A DNA stretch of 55,117 nt from Eubacteriales Family XIII. Incertae Sedis bacterium (GTDB lineage Bacteria > Bacillota > Clostridia > Peptostreptococcales > Anaerovoracaceae), in NCBI GenBank assembly GCA_031257175.1, contig JAIRPE010000131.1, forward strand, positions 1 through 55,117. Reading direction: 5' to 3'. Made by a program: the position numbers and the translations under genes. A model generated the notes under the pieces. It saw only the letters and a program-made list of their open reading frames with translations, ran no database searches and was not told the DNA's origin. Of the stretch, positions 37,067-46,797 are shown piece by piece; the first letter of the stretch is position 1, and each line of letters begins with the position of its first letter.

Positions 37067-37762
37067 CTACGCTTGCCCCTCCTCGCGAAGGAATCGGCAT
37101 ATGTCCTCGCAAAGACGCTCCCTGATCTCGGAAGGCTCCCCGAACACTTGATGGCGGCCTCCGTCGTAATAGCGCTCCCTCGCCTGAGGGCCCAGTTTCT
37201 CCTTGATGTACCGCGCGCTCTTGTGATGGGCGCTTTCGTCGTCCATGCACTGCGCCACCAACGTGGGTTTCCCGACAGTCCCCATGGCTCGTTTGGACGC
37301 GGACAGAATTTTCAGAAAGTCTATGCCGGATTTTAACGAAACCCCTCGGACGGATTCCTTATAATAAGCCCACCTCTCAGGGCGCCCTTTCAGCACGGCG
37401 CCGAGGACGTCGCCCGCTATTATCCTCAAATTCCAAAAGTATATCGGCGTGTTCACCAGCACGAGCCCATCGGTCTCAGGGGCGTCGGCAAAATGCAGGC
37501 AAATCAACCCTCCCATGGAAAATCCCAGAAAAACGATCCGTCTGTACTCTTTTTTTAACGCGTCCGCCGCCTCCCTCACGGAAGCGATCCAGTCCTCGTG
37601 GTTGGATCGGGCCAAATCCCTCTTCGTGCCTCCGTGCCCGCGCAATAAAACCGTGTGGGCGTCAAAACCCTCGGCGCGCAGGTAAGCGACAAGATATTCG
37701 ATCTCTTCCGGGCTGCCCGCGAAGCCATGCACCACAAGATACGCGGTCTCCTTCAAAACCAT
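37067..37762 (-). CDS. alpha/beta hydrolase (carboxylesterase-like)
   Basis: VVHGFAGSPEEIEYL, LRGHGGT, FLGFSMGGL nucleophile elbow, DGGRHQVF. Confidence 0.9.
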   Translation of the reverse strand: MVLKETAYLVVHGFAGSPEEIEYLVAYLRAEGFDAHTVLLRGHGGTKRDLARSNHEDWIASVREAADALKKEYRRIVFLGFSMGGLICLHFADAPETDGLVLVNTPIYFWNLRIIAGDVLGAVLKGRPERWAYYKESVRGVSLKSGIDFLKILSASKRAMGTVGKPTLVAQCMDDESAHHKSARYIKEKLGPQARERYYDGGRHQVFGEPSEIRERLCEDICRFLREEGQA

Positions 37763-37768
37763 GCCTCC

Positions 37769-38515
37769 TCAAGCCTCAGACGTCGGGTCGAACGCGAATG
37801 ACGGCATGAGCCGCAGCTTGTGCAGGTTCAGCTCATGCATCCTGTCAATTTTCTCGCGGACGGCCGCGTCCTCGCACAGGCCCTCCCTAATGTATCTGTC
37901 CAGCGTCGCGTAAGTGAAGCCCAGGTTTTCCTCGTCCGTCTTGCCGCAAAGCCCGTCGATGGGCGTCTTGTCCACGAATTTTGACGGCAGCCCCAGTTCC
38001 CTGCCCACCGCCTTCACTTCCGTGACGGTCAGGTGGGAAAGCGGGCTGAAGTCCCCTGCCCCGTCGCCATATTTGGTCGCGTAGCCCACGTAATCCTCGC
38101 TAAGGTTGCAGGTGTTTGCCACCCGCCCGCCCACGCAGGCCGACGCCGCGTACAGGGCGGCCATCCTGATTCTGGCTGGAGTGTTGACTAGCGCCTGCTC
38201 ATTGCCGCTGGGCCATGCGGTTCCTATGGCGCCCAAGAGCGCGTCGGCGGCCTCGCCGACATTTATCACCTTATACGCGATCCCCAAATGCTCCACCAGC
38301 GCCAGCGCCACGTCGATGTCGGGCTGCTCGCCCCTGGGCATGAGCAATCCCAAAACCCGTTCGCGCCCCAATGCCTCGCTGCAAAGGGCGGCCACGACGG
38401 AGCTGTCCTTGCCGCCGCTGATCCCCACCACGGCCATGGCGTCTTTGCCGTTTTCCTCAAAATACTCCCTTACCCATTCAACCAGTTGGTTTTTCACCTG
38501 TTTCGCGTCAAACAT
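37769..38515 (-). CDS. nadE: NAD(+) synthase
   Basis: GISGGKDSSVVAAL PP-loop, NLSEDYVGYATKYGDGAGDFSPL; likely start MFDAKQVKN at 38515. Confidence 0.94.
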   Translation of the reverse strand: MFDAKQVKNQLVEWVREYFEENGKDAMAVVGISGGKDSSVVAALCSEALGRERVLGLLMPRGEQPDIDVALALVEHLGIAYKVINVGEAADALLGAIGTAWPSGNEQALVNTPARIRMAALYAASACVGGRVANTCNLSEDYVGYATKYGDGAGDFSPLSHLTVTEVKAVGRELGLPSKFVDKTPIDGLCGKTDEENLGFTYATLDRYIREGLCEDAAVREKIDRMHELNLHKLRLMPSFAFDPTSEA

Positions 38516-39002
38516 AACAGCCTCCGTTAAGAATCCCGCCCCCACGCTCACGCCCGCCTGTCACCGTTTTCAACCGTCCCTAGCCGTCTCCGCCACACGT
38601 CCTCGCCGTCAGGCGGGGAAGCGTTACCCCGACAACCCCCGGCACTTAATTTTATCAAAACGCGCGGGCAAATTGCAATGTCCCATACTGCCTGCGGCGC
38701 GCTCCCGCATGGATCCCGACGGCCTCGCCGCAGGTGAGCCGAACCATCGCTTATTTTTGCGGCCTGCCCCTCGTAATGCGCTGTCCTGCCGCCGGCGTTC
38801 GCGCCTCTTGGAAACGCGCCGTGGACGCCATTCGCTTTTATAGGCTTGTTGCGTCCATTCCTAAAAGCTCATGAAGCTCTTGTCGTTAATCGGCTCAACC
38901 TTCAATTTGCGCCAACGGAACATCTGCCCACAAACCATTATAGCAAAAATGCCTGCGGATTTCGATGATTAGATGAAAAAAATCCTAGCCGAAGTGGATT
39001 TG

Positions 39003-39028
39003 GCGCAACATTTAGTCGGTGGAGCAAT
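39003..39028. repeat. isolated terminal repeat of the MITE-like family
   Basis: gcgcaacatttagtcggtggagcaat: its reverse complement matches the left end of 21487-21511 over 25 nt. Confidence 0.7.
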
Positions 39029-39218
39029 AAAAAATACCTGTATTTGCGAGAATTTTCGTATCTGGCCAGCCTGCCCAAATAAAGCCTAAATAAAAGCTGA
39101 GGAATAGACATCCATATTCCTATCCGGTAAAATAATACCGAAGCGCCAGACGACAGACAGGATTTTCTCCAATGGACAAATGTCGCAAGAGCGTTCGGCG
39201 GCGCGCGAAGGGGGAAGT

Positions 39219-39914
39219 ATGGACGATCTGTCGAACAGGGTAAGGGCGGAGCTTTTCAAGCTTGGCGCGGACATAGTGGGCTTCGGCGATCTGCGGGGTT
39301 TGCCTTCGGAGGCTCGCGACGGCTTGCCTACGGGGATTTGCGTGGCTGTGAAATACCCGCCTGCCGTTATCCGCGGCATAGCCGAGTTGCCCACGAGAGA
39401 GTACCGCGAATGGTATGACAGGCTCAACGAGCGCCTTGATTTCGTGGTCACTGAGGGCGCGAGCTTCATCAAAGGGCTTGGGTTCGGCGCGGTCGCCCAG
39501 ACGCGGGCAAAGGTCGGGACCGGAGAGGCGGGGTACGACACGGCCTTGCCGCACAAAACCGTCGCGACCCGCGCGGGAGTCGGATGGATTGGCAAGAGCG
39601 CGCTTCTTGTCACTGAGGAATACGGGTCTATGCTTCGGCTTTCGACGATATTGACGGACGCGCCCCTTGAGACGTCAGAGCCTATTGACGCGTCAAGGTG
39701 CGGCGGCTGCTCGATTTGCGCGGGCGCCTGCCCCGCCGGGGCTATATCGGGCGGGCTTTGGGCCGTCGGCCTGCGCCGCGACGATTTTTTCGACCCAGCC
39801 AAATGCGCCAAAACCGCTAAAGAACGCTCAAGGAGGGGCTTTGGCGACGACGTGACCATATGCGGCAAGTGCATCGAGGTTTGCCCTTACGCGCGGCGAG
39901 TTTTGGGAAAATAG
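39219..39914 (+). CDS. epoxyqueuosine reductase-like 4Fe-4S double-cluster protein
   Basis: Clusters CGGCSICAGACPAGAI and CGKCIEVCPYARRVLGK; likely start MDDLSNRV at 39219. Confidence 0.85.
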   Translation: MDDLSNRVRAELFKLGADIVGFGDLRGLPSEARDGLPTGICVAVKYPPAVIRGIAELPTREYREWYDRLNERLDFVVTEGASFIKGLGFGAVAQTRAKVGTGEAGYDTALPHKTVATRAGVGWIGKSALLVTEEYGSMLRLSTILTDAPLETSEPIDASRCGGCSICAGACPAGAISGGLWAVGLRRDDFFDPAKCAKTAKERSRRGFGDDVTICGKCIEVCPYARRVLGK

Positions 39915-39947
39915 CGGATTGGCACTAATGGCCAAGGAGGTTCAAAA

Positions 39948-40499
39948 ATGGCGCAGATCATAGATATTTCCCGACCGTTGTTTGAGTGCGAGACTTATCC
40001 GGGCGACTCCAAACCGCGTTTCGCTCGCGTCAAGACCGTGGCGGCGGACGGCTTCTGCCTCACTGATATGACCTTGTGCGTCCACAATGGGACGCATGTT
40101 GACGCCCCGATGCACTTCATCGACGACGGCGCGGGCGTCGGCGATCTGCCGCTTGACGCGTTCTACGGGAAGTGCGTCGTGAAGGCCTGGGACGGCTCCA
40201 TCCCTCAGGGTTGCGAGCGGCTTCTGTTGCGGGGCGGCCACTCGCTAACCGCAACGGATGCCGAGCTGATCGCGCGGTCGGGGGTTCGGCTGTTGGGCGT
40301 CGAAGGGCTAAGCGTGGGCGAAGGCGAGACCACGAACGATGTCCACATGACGCTTCTGGGCGCAGGCGTCATTCCTCTCGAAGGGCTGGCTCTGACTGAG
40401 GTTCGCGACGGCGAGTACGTCCTATCCGCAATGCCGCTTAATCTGGGCAAATGCGACGGCTCGCCTGTCCGTGCTGTTTTGATCGAAGGAATTTTATGA
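39948..40499 (+). CDS. cyclase family protein (kynurenine formamidase-like)
   Basis: HNGTHVDAPMHFIDDGAGV motif; IIDISRPLFECETYPGD. Confidence 0.9.
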   Translation: MAQIIDISRPLFECETYPGDSKPRFARVKTVAADGFCLTDMTLCVHNGTHVDAPMHFIDDGAGVGDLPLDAFYGKCVVKAWDGSIPQGCERLLLRGGHSLTATDAELIARSGVRLLGVEGLSVGEGETTNDVHMTLLGAGVIPLEGLALTEVRDGEYVLSAMPLNLGKCDGSPVRAVLIEGIL

Positions 40500-40538
40500 A
40501 GCTCGAGCGGTTGCGTCACGCCGCCTTCCCCGCCCCGC

Positions 40539-41741
40539 CTAATCCGTAGCCTTGAAATTGTATAGAGGACGGATTCGTTCCAGGATTTCGGCCGTGGGAT
40601 CTATCTGCGCCACGATTTCGTCCATGCTCTTGTAGGCCATCGGGGATTCGTCCAAAGTCTCCATGACCACGCAGGTGGAAAACACGCCGTCCATCTCCGC
40701 TTTGTACCGTTCCATGGACAAGCTGCGGAATGCGGCGGCGCGGCTCATCAAGCGTCCCGCCCCATGGGGGGCGGACTCGTTCCAGTCAAGGTTGCCGCGT
40801 CCTCGGCAAATCAGGCTGCCGTCACGCATGTTGATGGGTATCAGGAATATTTCGCCCGCCTTGGCTGACACCGCCCCTTTGCGCAGCAACATCTCATCCG
40901 TGTCTATGTAGTTGTGGATCGTGGTGAAGCGCGATTTCTCGCCAAGCCCCATATGTTCCATAACTACCGAGACCATTGCGCGTCTGTTCAGCTCGGCGAA
41001 CTGTTGGGTTATTTTCATGTCATGGATGTAGTCCTCGAACAGCTCGCCCTCAACGTAGGCCAGATCTTTGGGCAGAGATACGCGGTTTTTATCCCTCAGC
41101 GACTTCACTTCCTTCTGGATCTCACGCTCGCGCCCCTCGGCCTTTAGCCGCGCCACGGCCTCCGCTATTTGGCCCCTCGCGCCGCTGTGTAGTGCGCGGA
41201 AGCCCTCGTTCTGGTAATAGGCCGCCACTTCTGTACCCAAGTGACGGCTGCCCGAGTGGACGACCAGGTACAATTCATCCGCCTCGTTCCTGTCGATTTC
41301 GATGAAGTGGTTGCCGCCGCCCAAAGTCCCGATTGAACGATTGGCGCGATCCAAACTGATTCTTCCTACGCAACGCAGTTGCGTCAGGTCTATCTCGCGG
41401 CTCAGCGGGTGAGGCTCCCCACGCACTTCGAAGCCGCAAGGTATATGCTTGCGTATGGCCGCGTCCAACTTGGCGAAGTCGATCTCTCTTTGCGCCAGCC
41501 TGACTGTCTCCATGCCGCAACCGATATCCACGCCAACCATGCCTGGCGCTACTTTATCCGTGACGGTCATGGTCGTGCCGATTGTGCAACCCATGCCCGC
41601 GTGGACATCAGGCATGACGCGGATTTTACAACCTGAGAATTCTGCCCGATCGCAGACCGCCTGAATCTGTCTTGCCGCGTTTTCTTCGAGAGCGGCGGCG
41701 AAACAGATAGCAGTGTTGTGTTTTCCCTTTATTTCAATCAT
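40539..41741 (-). CDS. rtcB: RtcB-family RNA ligase
   Basis: MPDVHAGMGCTIGTTM, GVDIGCGM, LGGGNHFIEI, VHSGSRHLG, RAAAFRSLS...; likely start MIEIKGKHN at 41741. Confidence 0.95.
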   Translation of the reverse strand: MIEIKGKHNTAICFAAALEENAARQIQAVCDRAEFSGCKIRVMPDVHAGMGCTIGTTMTVTDKVAPGMVGVDIGCGMETVRLAQREIDFAKLDAAIRKHIPCGFEVRGEPHPLSREIDLTQLRCVGRISLDRANRSIGTLGGGNHFIEIDRNEADELYLVVHSGSRHLGTEVAAYYQNEGFRALHSGARGQIAEAVARLKAEGREREIQKEVKSLRDKNRVSLPKDLAYVEGELFEDYIHDMKITQQFAELNRRAMVSVVMEHMGLGEKSRFTTIHNYIDTDEMLLRKGAVSAKAGEIFLIPINMRDGSLICRGRGNLDWNESAPHGAGRLMSRAAAFRSLSMERYKAEMDGVFSTCVVMETLDESPMAYKSMDEIVAQIDPTAEILERIRPLYNFKATD

Positions 41742-41837
41742 AGCGTTCGCGCGCCTTTCATCGCCCATGTCGCCGGAACAGCAAGTCTGTTCCCCCGCTG
41801 ACCGATATGCTGTCTGCGGACGGTCACGTTGAGCGTA

Positions 41838-41996
41838 TCAGCCATAAAAACACTTACCTTTCTGTGTTGTGATTGCAGGGCAGTATTTGCCGACGTCGCT
41901 AAGTTTGAAGTCATTGTTCGCCTGTCTGAACTCAACGACCTCATTCTCCCGGTTTTCTATCAGTCCCCGCAAGATGCCAGGCAGTTCCGCGTTCAT
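41838..41996 (-). pseudogene. truncated AlbA_2/Schlafen-type domain fragment
   Basis: MNAELPGILRGLIENRENEVVEFRQANNDFKLSDVGKYCPAI, then divergent sequence and a stop. Confidence 0.6.
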
Positions 41997-42303
41997 TTTG
42001 TCTATATCATTTGCTCCTTGCTTTGCTGATGTTGCAGCCGCGAAGCTGCCCGGCGAAATCGTAAATGCCGTCAACCTGCTGTAAGCCGCTGGCGGTTTTC
42101 CAGTTATAGCTACGCTCCGCTCGTTCCGGCTTGTCCTGCTTCTCGTAATCCGGTGTCTGTTCACGCTTGCGGCGAGCGGCTTAAAGAACGTCGGCCACGC
42201 TCTCTGCTGGCGTGTCGGCATGAGCCATCGGTTTAACTGGCAATATTTGGAGCGACAATTGAACTTGCAATTCGCATTATCTATCAAGATTATAATATTT
42301 TTC

Positions 42304-42332
42304 TTGACTTCTGTCAATAGTAAATGTATAAT
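42304..42332 (+). promoter_or_regulatory. near-consensus promoter TTGACT-17 bp-TATAAT; -35 lies in palindrome TTGACttctGTCAA
   Basis: Read directly; 56 bp upstream of the DUF6076-like ORF and the radical SAM operon. Confidence 0.75.
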
Positions 42333-42387
42333 GTATTCAGGTACACTATTGGGGGATTCAGATTCTCTATTTTTTAGGTGAGTATGT

Positions 42388-43500
42388 ATGGCGATACAGG
42401 GCATGGATTTATTCAATATCAGCGATGACTTTTTTGAGTTCGCCGCGCTTTTTTCAGAGAGCGGAGTAATTATTAATGAACGTTCATATAAATGCGGGCA
42501 GATTTTGACCGAATTTTTAAACTATGATTCTTCCGAGTACCGTAAACGCTTTAAGCTATTTGATTATGCTTGGAATGTTGTTCACGGAACTAAGCATGAT
42601 AATTTTGAAGACCACCGTGAAGGTTTTTTTACGATGCAAAAAGTAGCAAACAGCTTGAATGAAATTATTTACGATATGCCGCTGTATCGGGATTTTGATA
42701 TTGACAAAGAATATTTGGAGAAAATATTTACCTATGATGAGGAATACATCAAGGTTTCGTTTGAAAAGCCGGACGATGAACGTCTAAAGGAGGAAATGTT
42801 TTTGGCGGGAATTAATCCCGTCATCCGATCTGTCCGGCGTTATTACGATTTGATGAAGGCGCTTGATTTGATTGACGTGAGCTACCGTCAGTTGATAAAA
42901 ATTCTTCATTCAAAAAACGCTGATTATGCAACTATACTCAGCGGTTTTGATAATTTGCTATGTAACAATCCCACGCCGGAGAATGATTTTTTCGCGGATA
43001 AAACTACCGTTACGATAACTTATGAAACTCACAGCGACATTTCCGGTAAGCCGGAGGTTTTTGAGAAAATGGCGTTCAAAAGTTTGGGCGATTTTATTTT
43101 CGTTGAAGTGTTTAAGTCTGTGATGCGCGGTTCCGCTCCGAAAAAGTGTAAAAACTGCGGACGGTATTTCCTGTTGGAAAAAGGATATTATTACGAATTC
43201 TGCGAAGGAGCCGCACCGGACGAGGACGGAAAGACCTGCCGCGACGTTGGAGCGACAAAATCCTTCCGTGACAAGGTAAAAAACAATCCAATCTGGGAAG
43301 CACATCAACGGGCATATAAAAAATATTACGCTCGGATATTGAAAAAAACTATGAGCAAACCGGATTTCAATGATTGGGCAGGAGCTGCTGGAAAAATCCG
43401 TGACCGCGCACTTGCGGAATGGGAGAAGGATCAGAAAAAGCCTGAAAACGAACGGGCATTTGACCTTAACGCATATGTGCGGGAATTGAACTATATTTGA
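42388..43500 (+). CDS. DUF6076-like protein with C-terminal zinc-ribbon-like motif
   Basis: CKNCGRYFLLEKGYYYEFCEGAAPDEDGKTCRDVGA...KYYARI; intact 370-aa ORF. Confidence 0.7.
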   Translation: MAIQGMDLFNISDDFFEFAALFSESGVIINERSYKCGQILTEFLNYDSSEYRKRFKLFDYAWNVVHGTKHDNFEDHREGFFTMQKVANSLNEIIYDMPLYRDFDIDKEYLEKIFTYDEEYIKVSFEKPDDERLKEEMFLAGINPVIRSVRRYYDLMKALDLIDVSYRQLIKILHSKNADYATILSGFDNLLCNNPTPENDFFADKTTVTITYETHSDISGKPEVFEKMAFKSLGDFIFVEVFKSVMRGSAPKKCKNCGRYFLLEKGYYYEFCEGAAPDEDGKTCRDVGATKSFRDKVKNNPIWEAHQRAYKKYYARILKKTMSKPDFNDWAGAAGKIRDRALAEWEKDQKKPENERAFDLNAYVRELNYI

Positions 43501-43518
43501 TGGAGGAGAAAAATAAAA

Positions 43519-44835
43519 ATGAGAATACTATTGATAGCGCCTGATTTAGAGAGTAAATTCAAAAAATCACCGAAAGGATTTAATATCCCATATCCAATTA
43601 TGTTCTCTACATGTGGTTTGCAACTTTTGGCTGCGTTGACGCCAGAGGAGTATTATGTCCGAATTGTGGACGAGACTGTAAACGAAAGGGTTCCATACGA
43701 CGAACACTGGGATTTAGTCGGGATTACCATGATGACAACGCAATCATCTCGTGGATACGTTATCGCCGATAAATTCAGAGAAAAGGGAGTGAAAGTCGTT
43801 ATCGGCGGATATCATGCCTCTGTTTTGCCGGAAGAAGCTCTGCAACATTGCGATGCGGTTTGTGTCGGGGAAGGCGAACGCGTATGGCAAAATATATTGA
43901 ACGACGCCGCGCATGTAAAACTGAACGGAATTTACAAATGCGATGAGCTTATTCCGCTTTGTGAAGCGCCATGGCCTAAAAGAACACTTGTAAGGGACAA
44001 GCGCTTCGGATTGAAAAATTTTATCCAAACAAGCCGAGGCTGCCCCAAGCATTGTTCTTTTTGCTCAATAATAAAATTTTTTGGTAATACATATCGCACA
44101 AGACCTGTTGAAGATGTTATAAATGAGATAAAATATCTTAAAAAGACACATCAACTCAAGTGGAATTATGTGTTCTTTAGTGATGATAATATTTGCGGGA
44201 ATCCACAATACGCAAAGGAGCTTTTCAAGGCGCTTATTCCGCTTAAAATACGATGGGGATCACAATGCTCGATTTCTATTGCGCAAGATGAGGAATTGTT
44301 GGCTCTCGCAAAGAAAAGCGGTTGCGTGGCGCTTGCAATTGGTTTTGAGTCTGTTTCAGACAGCAGTTTGGAGCAAGCGAATAAGAACGCAGGAACTGTT
44401 GAGGGGTATAAGGAAGCCATACGAAAAATCCATGAACACAAAATTGCCATTTTCGGGTTATTTATCTTTGGTTTTGACACCGATGATAAAAACGTATTCG
44501 CGGATGTTAAAAGTTTTGTTGAAGATAATTATTTGGAATATGCCATGTTTTCTGTATTGACGCCATTGCCCGGCACAAAGTTTTTTGATGAATTTAAAGC
44601 TGACAACCGCTTGATTCATACCAATTGGTCGGATTACGATTTTCAACATGTTGTTTTCAAGCCCAATAATATGACCGCGCAAGAATTGCAAGACGGCAGA
44701 TATAATACGGCAAAATCGATACATTCTTGGCGGTCAATATTACATCGAGTGTTGGGGGCTAAAACAAATCTTATCTTTCCTTTGACTATGAATTGGGCAA
44801 TGCGTAGATTATATAAACATTTACCGAGGATTTAG
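43519..44835 (+). CDS. cobalamin-binding-type radical SAM protein (rSAM1)
   Basis: GGYHASVLPEEALQHCDAVCVGEGE; TSRGCPKHCSFCSI; PLPGTKFFDEF. Confidence 0.93.
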   Translation: MRILLIAPDLESKFKKSPKGFNIPYPIMFSTCGLQLLAALTPEEYYVRIVDETVNERVPYDEHWDLVGITMMTTQSSRGYVIADKFREKGVKVVIGGYHASVLPEEALQHCDAVCVGEGERVWQNILNDAAHVKLNGIYKCDELIPLCEAPWPKRTLVRDKRFGLKNFIQTSRGCPKHCSFCSIIKFFGNTYRTRPVEDVINEIKYLKKTHQLKWNYVFFSDDNICGNPQYAKELFKALIPLKIRWGSQCSISIAQDEELLALAKKSGCVALAIGFESVSDSSLEQANKNAGTVEGYKEAIRKIHEHKIAIFGLFIFGFDTDDKNVFADVKSFVEDNYLEYAMFSVLTPLPGTKFFDEFKADNRLIHTNWSDYDFQHVVFKPNNMTAQELQDGRYNTAKSIHSWRSILHRVLGAKTNLIFPLTMNWAMRRLYKHLPRI

Positions 44836-44837
44836 CG

Positions 44838-46124
44838 ATGAAGATATTATTTATTTTACCTTATGACAATACATATCACAGACGCGGCAATTTCACGCGT
44901 TCCCTTTCCTATGCTCCGCTTACGTTGGCGACGCTTGCGGCATTAGTCCCCGCTGAGTTGAACGCTGATATAACAATCATTGATGAGGGCGTTGATGAGC
45001 CTTTGACGGAAGGGGATTTTGATATTGTCGCGGTGACCTGCGTTACATCAAGCGCAAAAAGAGCATATTCGCTATGCCGGTACTGGAAAGAAAAAGGCAG
45101 TTATACTATATTGGGCGGATCACATCCCACTCTAATGCCTGATGAGGCTAACGGATTTGCCGACAGCGTATTTATAGGGCTTGCAGAAAAAACATTTCCT
45201 CAATTTTTTGAAGATTTTACGAAGGGGACGCCAAAGCCTGTATATCGGGCGGAACAAAAATGTGGATTGCTCTCTATGCCGACTCCCCACAGGGATTTAT
45301 TAAGCAAGGAATATATGAAAATTCCCACGGTGATCGCAAACAGAGGATGCCATAATAATTGTTCGTTTTGTTCTATTCCTCGGCTTTACGGGAATGACGG
45401 TTTTGCGCGTCCGATAGGCGAATTTATTGAAGAAGTTAAATCGCTGAAACAAAAGAGATATATCCTTCTTGATCCTAATTTGTCATCGAACAGGGAGTAT
45501 GCGATAGAACTTTTTAAAACGCTTGCTCCCTTGAAAGTTAAATGGGGCGGGTTGACAACAATAGATGTAGCCGAGGACATAGAGTTGTTTGATTTAATGG
45601 TTAAGAGCGGATGCGGCGGCATTCTCGCAGGATTTGAAAGCGTTAATGATGATAGCTTGAAAGGCGTTGGCAAGAATACGAACCAAGTATCAAAGTATAA
45701 ACAAGCCGTGTCGAAGTTTCACGGGGCGGGAATACCCGTTTTGGGATGCTTTGTTTTGGGCTTTGATAATGATACCGTGGAAAGCTTGTATGATATGGTT
45801 GAGGTTATAGATGAAATTGGGATTGATGTTCCGAGGTTTTCTATTTTGACGCCCTTCCCCAATACATCCCTGTTTGAACAGTACGACCGGCAAAACAGAA
45901 TAATAACAAAAGATTGGGATAAATACGATACGATGCACGTTGTTTTCGAGCCGAAAAATATGACGCCACAGGAATTGCAACAAACATTTTATGATGTTTG
46001 GCAAAAAGCATATAAAACCAAAAGAATAATGCGGCGAGGGCATAACAGTAAGCGCAACATATTTTTGAATTTATTGACCAATATAGGGTTCAAGTATTAT
46101 GCGAGGAGGCTGCCAAATGCTTAA
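44838..46124 (+). CDS. cobalamin-binding-type radical SAM protein (rSAM2)
   Basis: GGSHPTLMPDEA; NRGCHNNCSFCSIPRLYG; PFPNTSLFEQY. Confidence 0.93.
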   Translation: MKILFILPYDNTYHRRGNFTRSLSYAPLTLATLAALVPAELNADITIIDEGVDEPLTEGDFDIVAVTCVTSSAKRAYSLCRYWKEKGSYTILGGSHPTLMPDEANGFADSVFIGLAEKTFPQFFEDFTKGTPKPVYRAEQKCGLLSMPTPHRDLLSKEYMKIPTVIANRGCHNNCSFCSIPRLYGNDGFARPIGEFIEEVKSLKQKRYILLDPNLSSNREYAIELFKTLAPLKVKWGGLTTIDVAEDIELFDLMVKSGCGGILAGFESVNDDSLKGVGKNTNQVSKYKQAVSKFHGAGIPVLGCFVLGFDNDTVESLYDMVEVIDEIGIDVPRFSILTPFPNTSLFEQYDRQNRIITKDWDKYDTMHVVFEPKNMTPQELQQTFYDVWQKAYKTKRIMRRGHNSKRNIFLNLLTNIGFKYYARRLPNA

Positions 46125-46797
46125 AGGAACAGTAATCCGAATTAAAGATTTGACGGGCGCGCAAATGAAAAGTATGTATCTGATAATGACTAAATACTTT
46201 GACAACATAATCGAAAGCGCCTTTTACGATGATTTATCAAGAAAAGAAGACGCCGTTCTTCTTTGCGATGAAAATGGCATTATACACGGGTTCACTTCTC
46301 TTGCGATATTTCCGCAGGATGAAAGTACGCAGCTTATATTTTCAGGCGATACAATTATCGAAAAAGAACATTGGGGTAAAAGCGATTTGCACTCGATCTG
46401 GTTAAAAAACGCGCTCGCCCATGCCGGAAAATTTAATGGCAAAACATATTGGCTGCTCTTATCAAAGGGTATTAGAACGTATAAGTTTTTGCCGACGTTT
46501 TTTAATGAGTTTTATCCCCACGTTGATACCGATACACCAAATGAAATACAGAAAATAGTGGATAGGTTTGCCCGGGAGCAATTCGGGGACAAGTATCAAA
46601 ACGGAGTATGGGTTGCCGGTAAGGATTTTTTGAAAGAAGACTTTGCCGTTATAAGGGAAGAACAGCTAAAAAATAAGACTGTTGCCTTTTTCTTAGAGAA
46701 AAACCCGGATTACAAGAGGGGTAATGAGCTTGTATGTATAACAGAGTTAAGCGTTGATAATCTTAATCGGGCCGGGAGGAAAATACTTGGTGTATAG
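46117..46797 (+). CDS. possible GNAT-like protein / uncharacterised
   Basis: ORF 46099-46797; likely start MLKGTVIRI at 46117 after aggagg; overlaps neighbours. GNAT-like fold suspected only. Confidence 0.6.
   Translation: MLKGTVIRIKDLTGAQMKSMYLIMTKYFDNIIESAFYDDLSRKEDAVLLCDENGIIHGFTSLAIFPQDESTQLIFSGDTIIEKEHWGKSDLHSIWLKNALAHAGKFNGKTYWLLLSKGIRTYKFLPTFFNEFYPHVDTDTPNEIQKIVDRFAREQFGDKYQNGVWVAGKDFLKEDFAVIREEQLKNKTVAFFLEKNPDYKRGNELVCITELSVDNLNRAGRKILGV

Noticed and set aside
38865-38925. Short minus-strand ORF MFRWRKLKVEPINDKSFMSF after a TATAAT-like sequence
   Set aside because: No recognised family and no supporting context; may be chance.
42007-42125. Minus-strand peptide ERAERSYNWKTASGLQQVDGIYDFAGQLRG, possibly a VbhA/Fic-antitoxin-like scrap
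   Set aside because: Too short and the resemblance too weak to call without a search.
42240-42388. Cobalamin riboswitch ahead of the B12-type radical SAM operon
   Set aside because: Space between promoter and start is only about 55 bp, and no B12-box-like sequence was seen.
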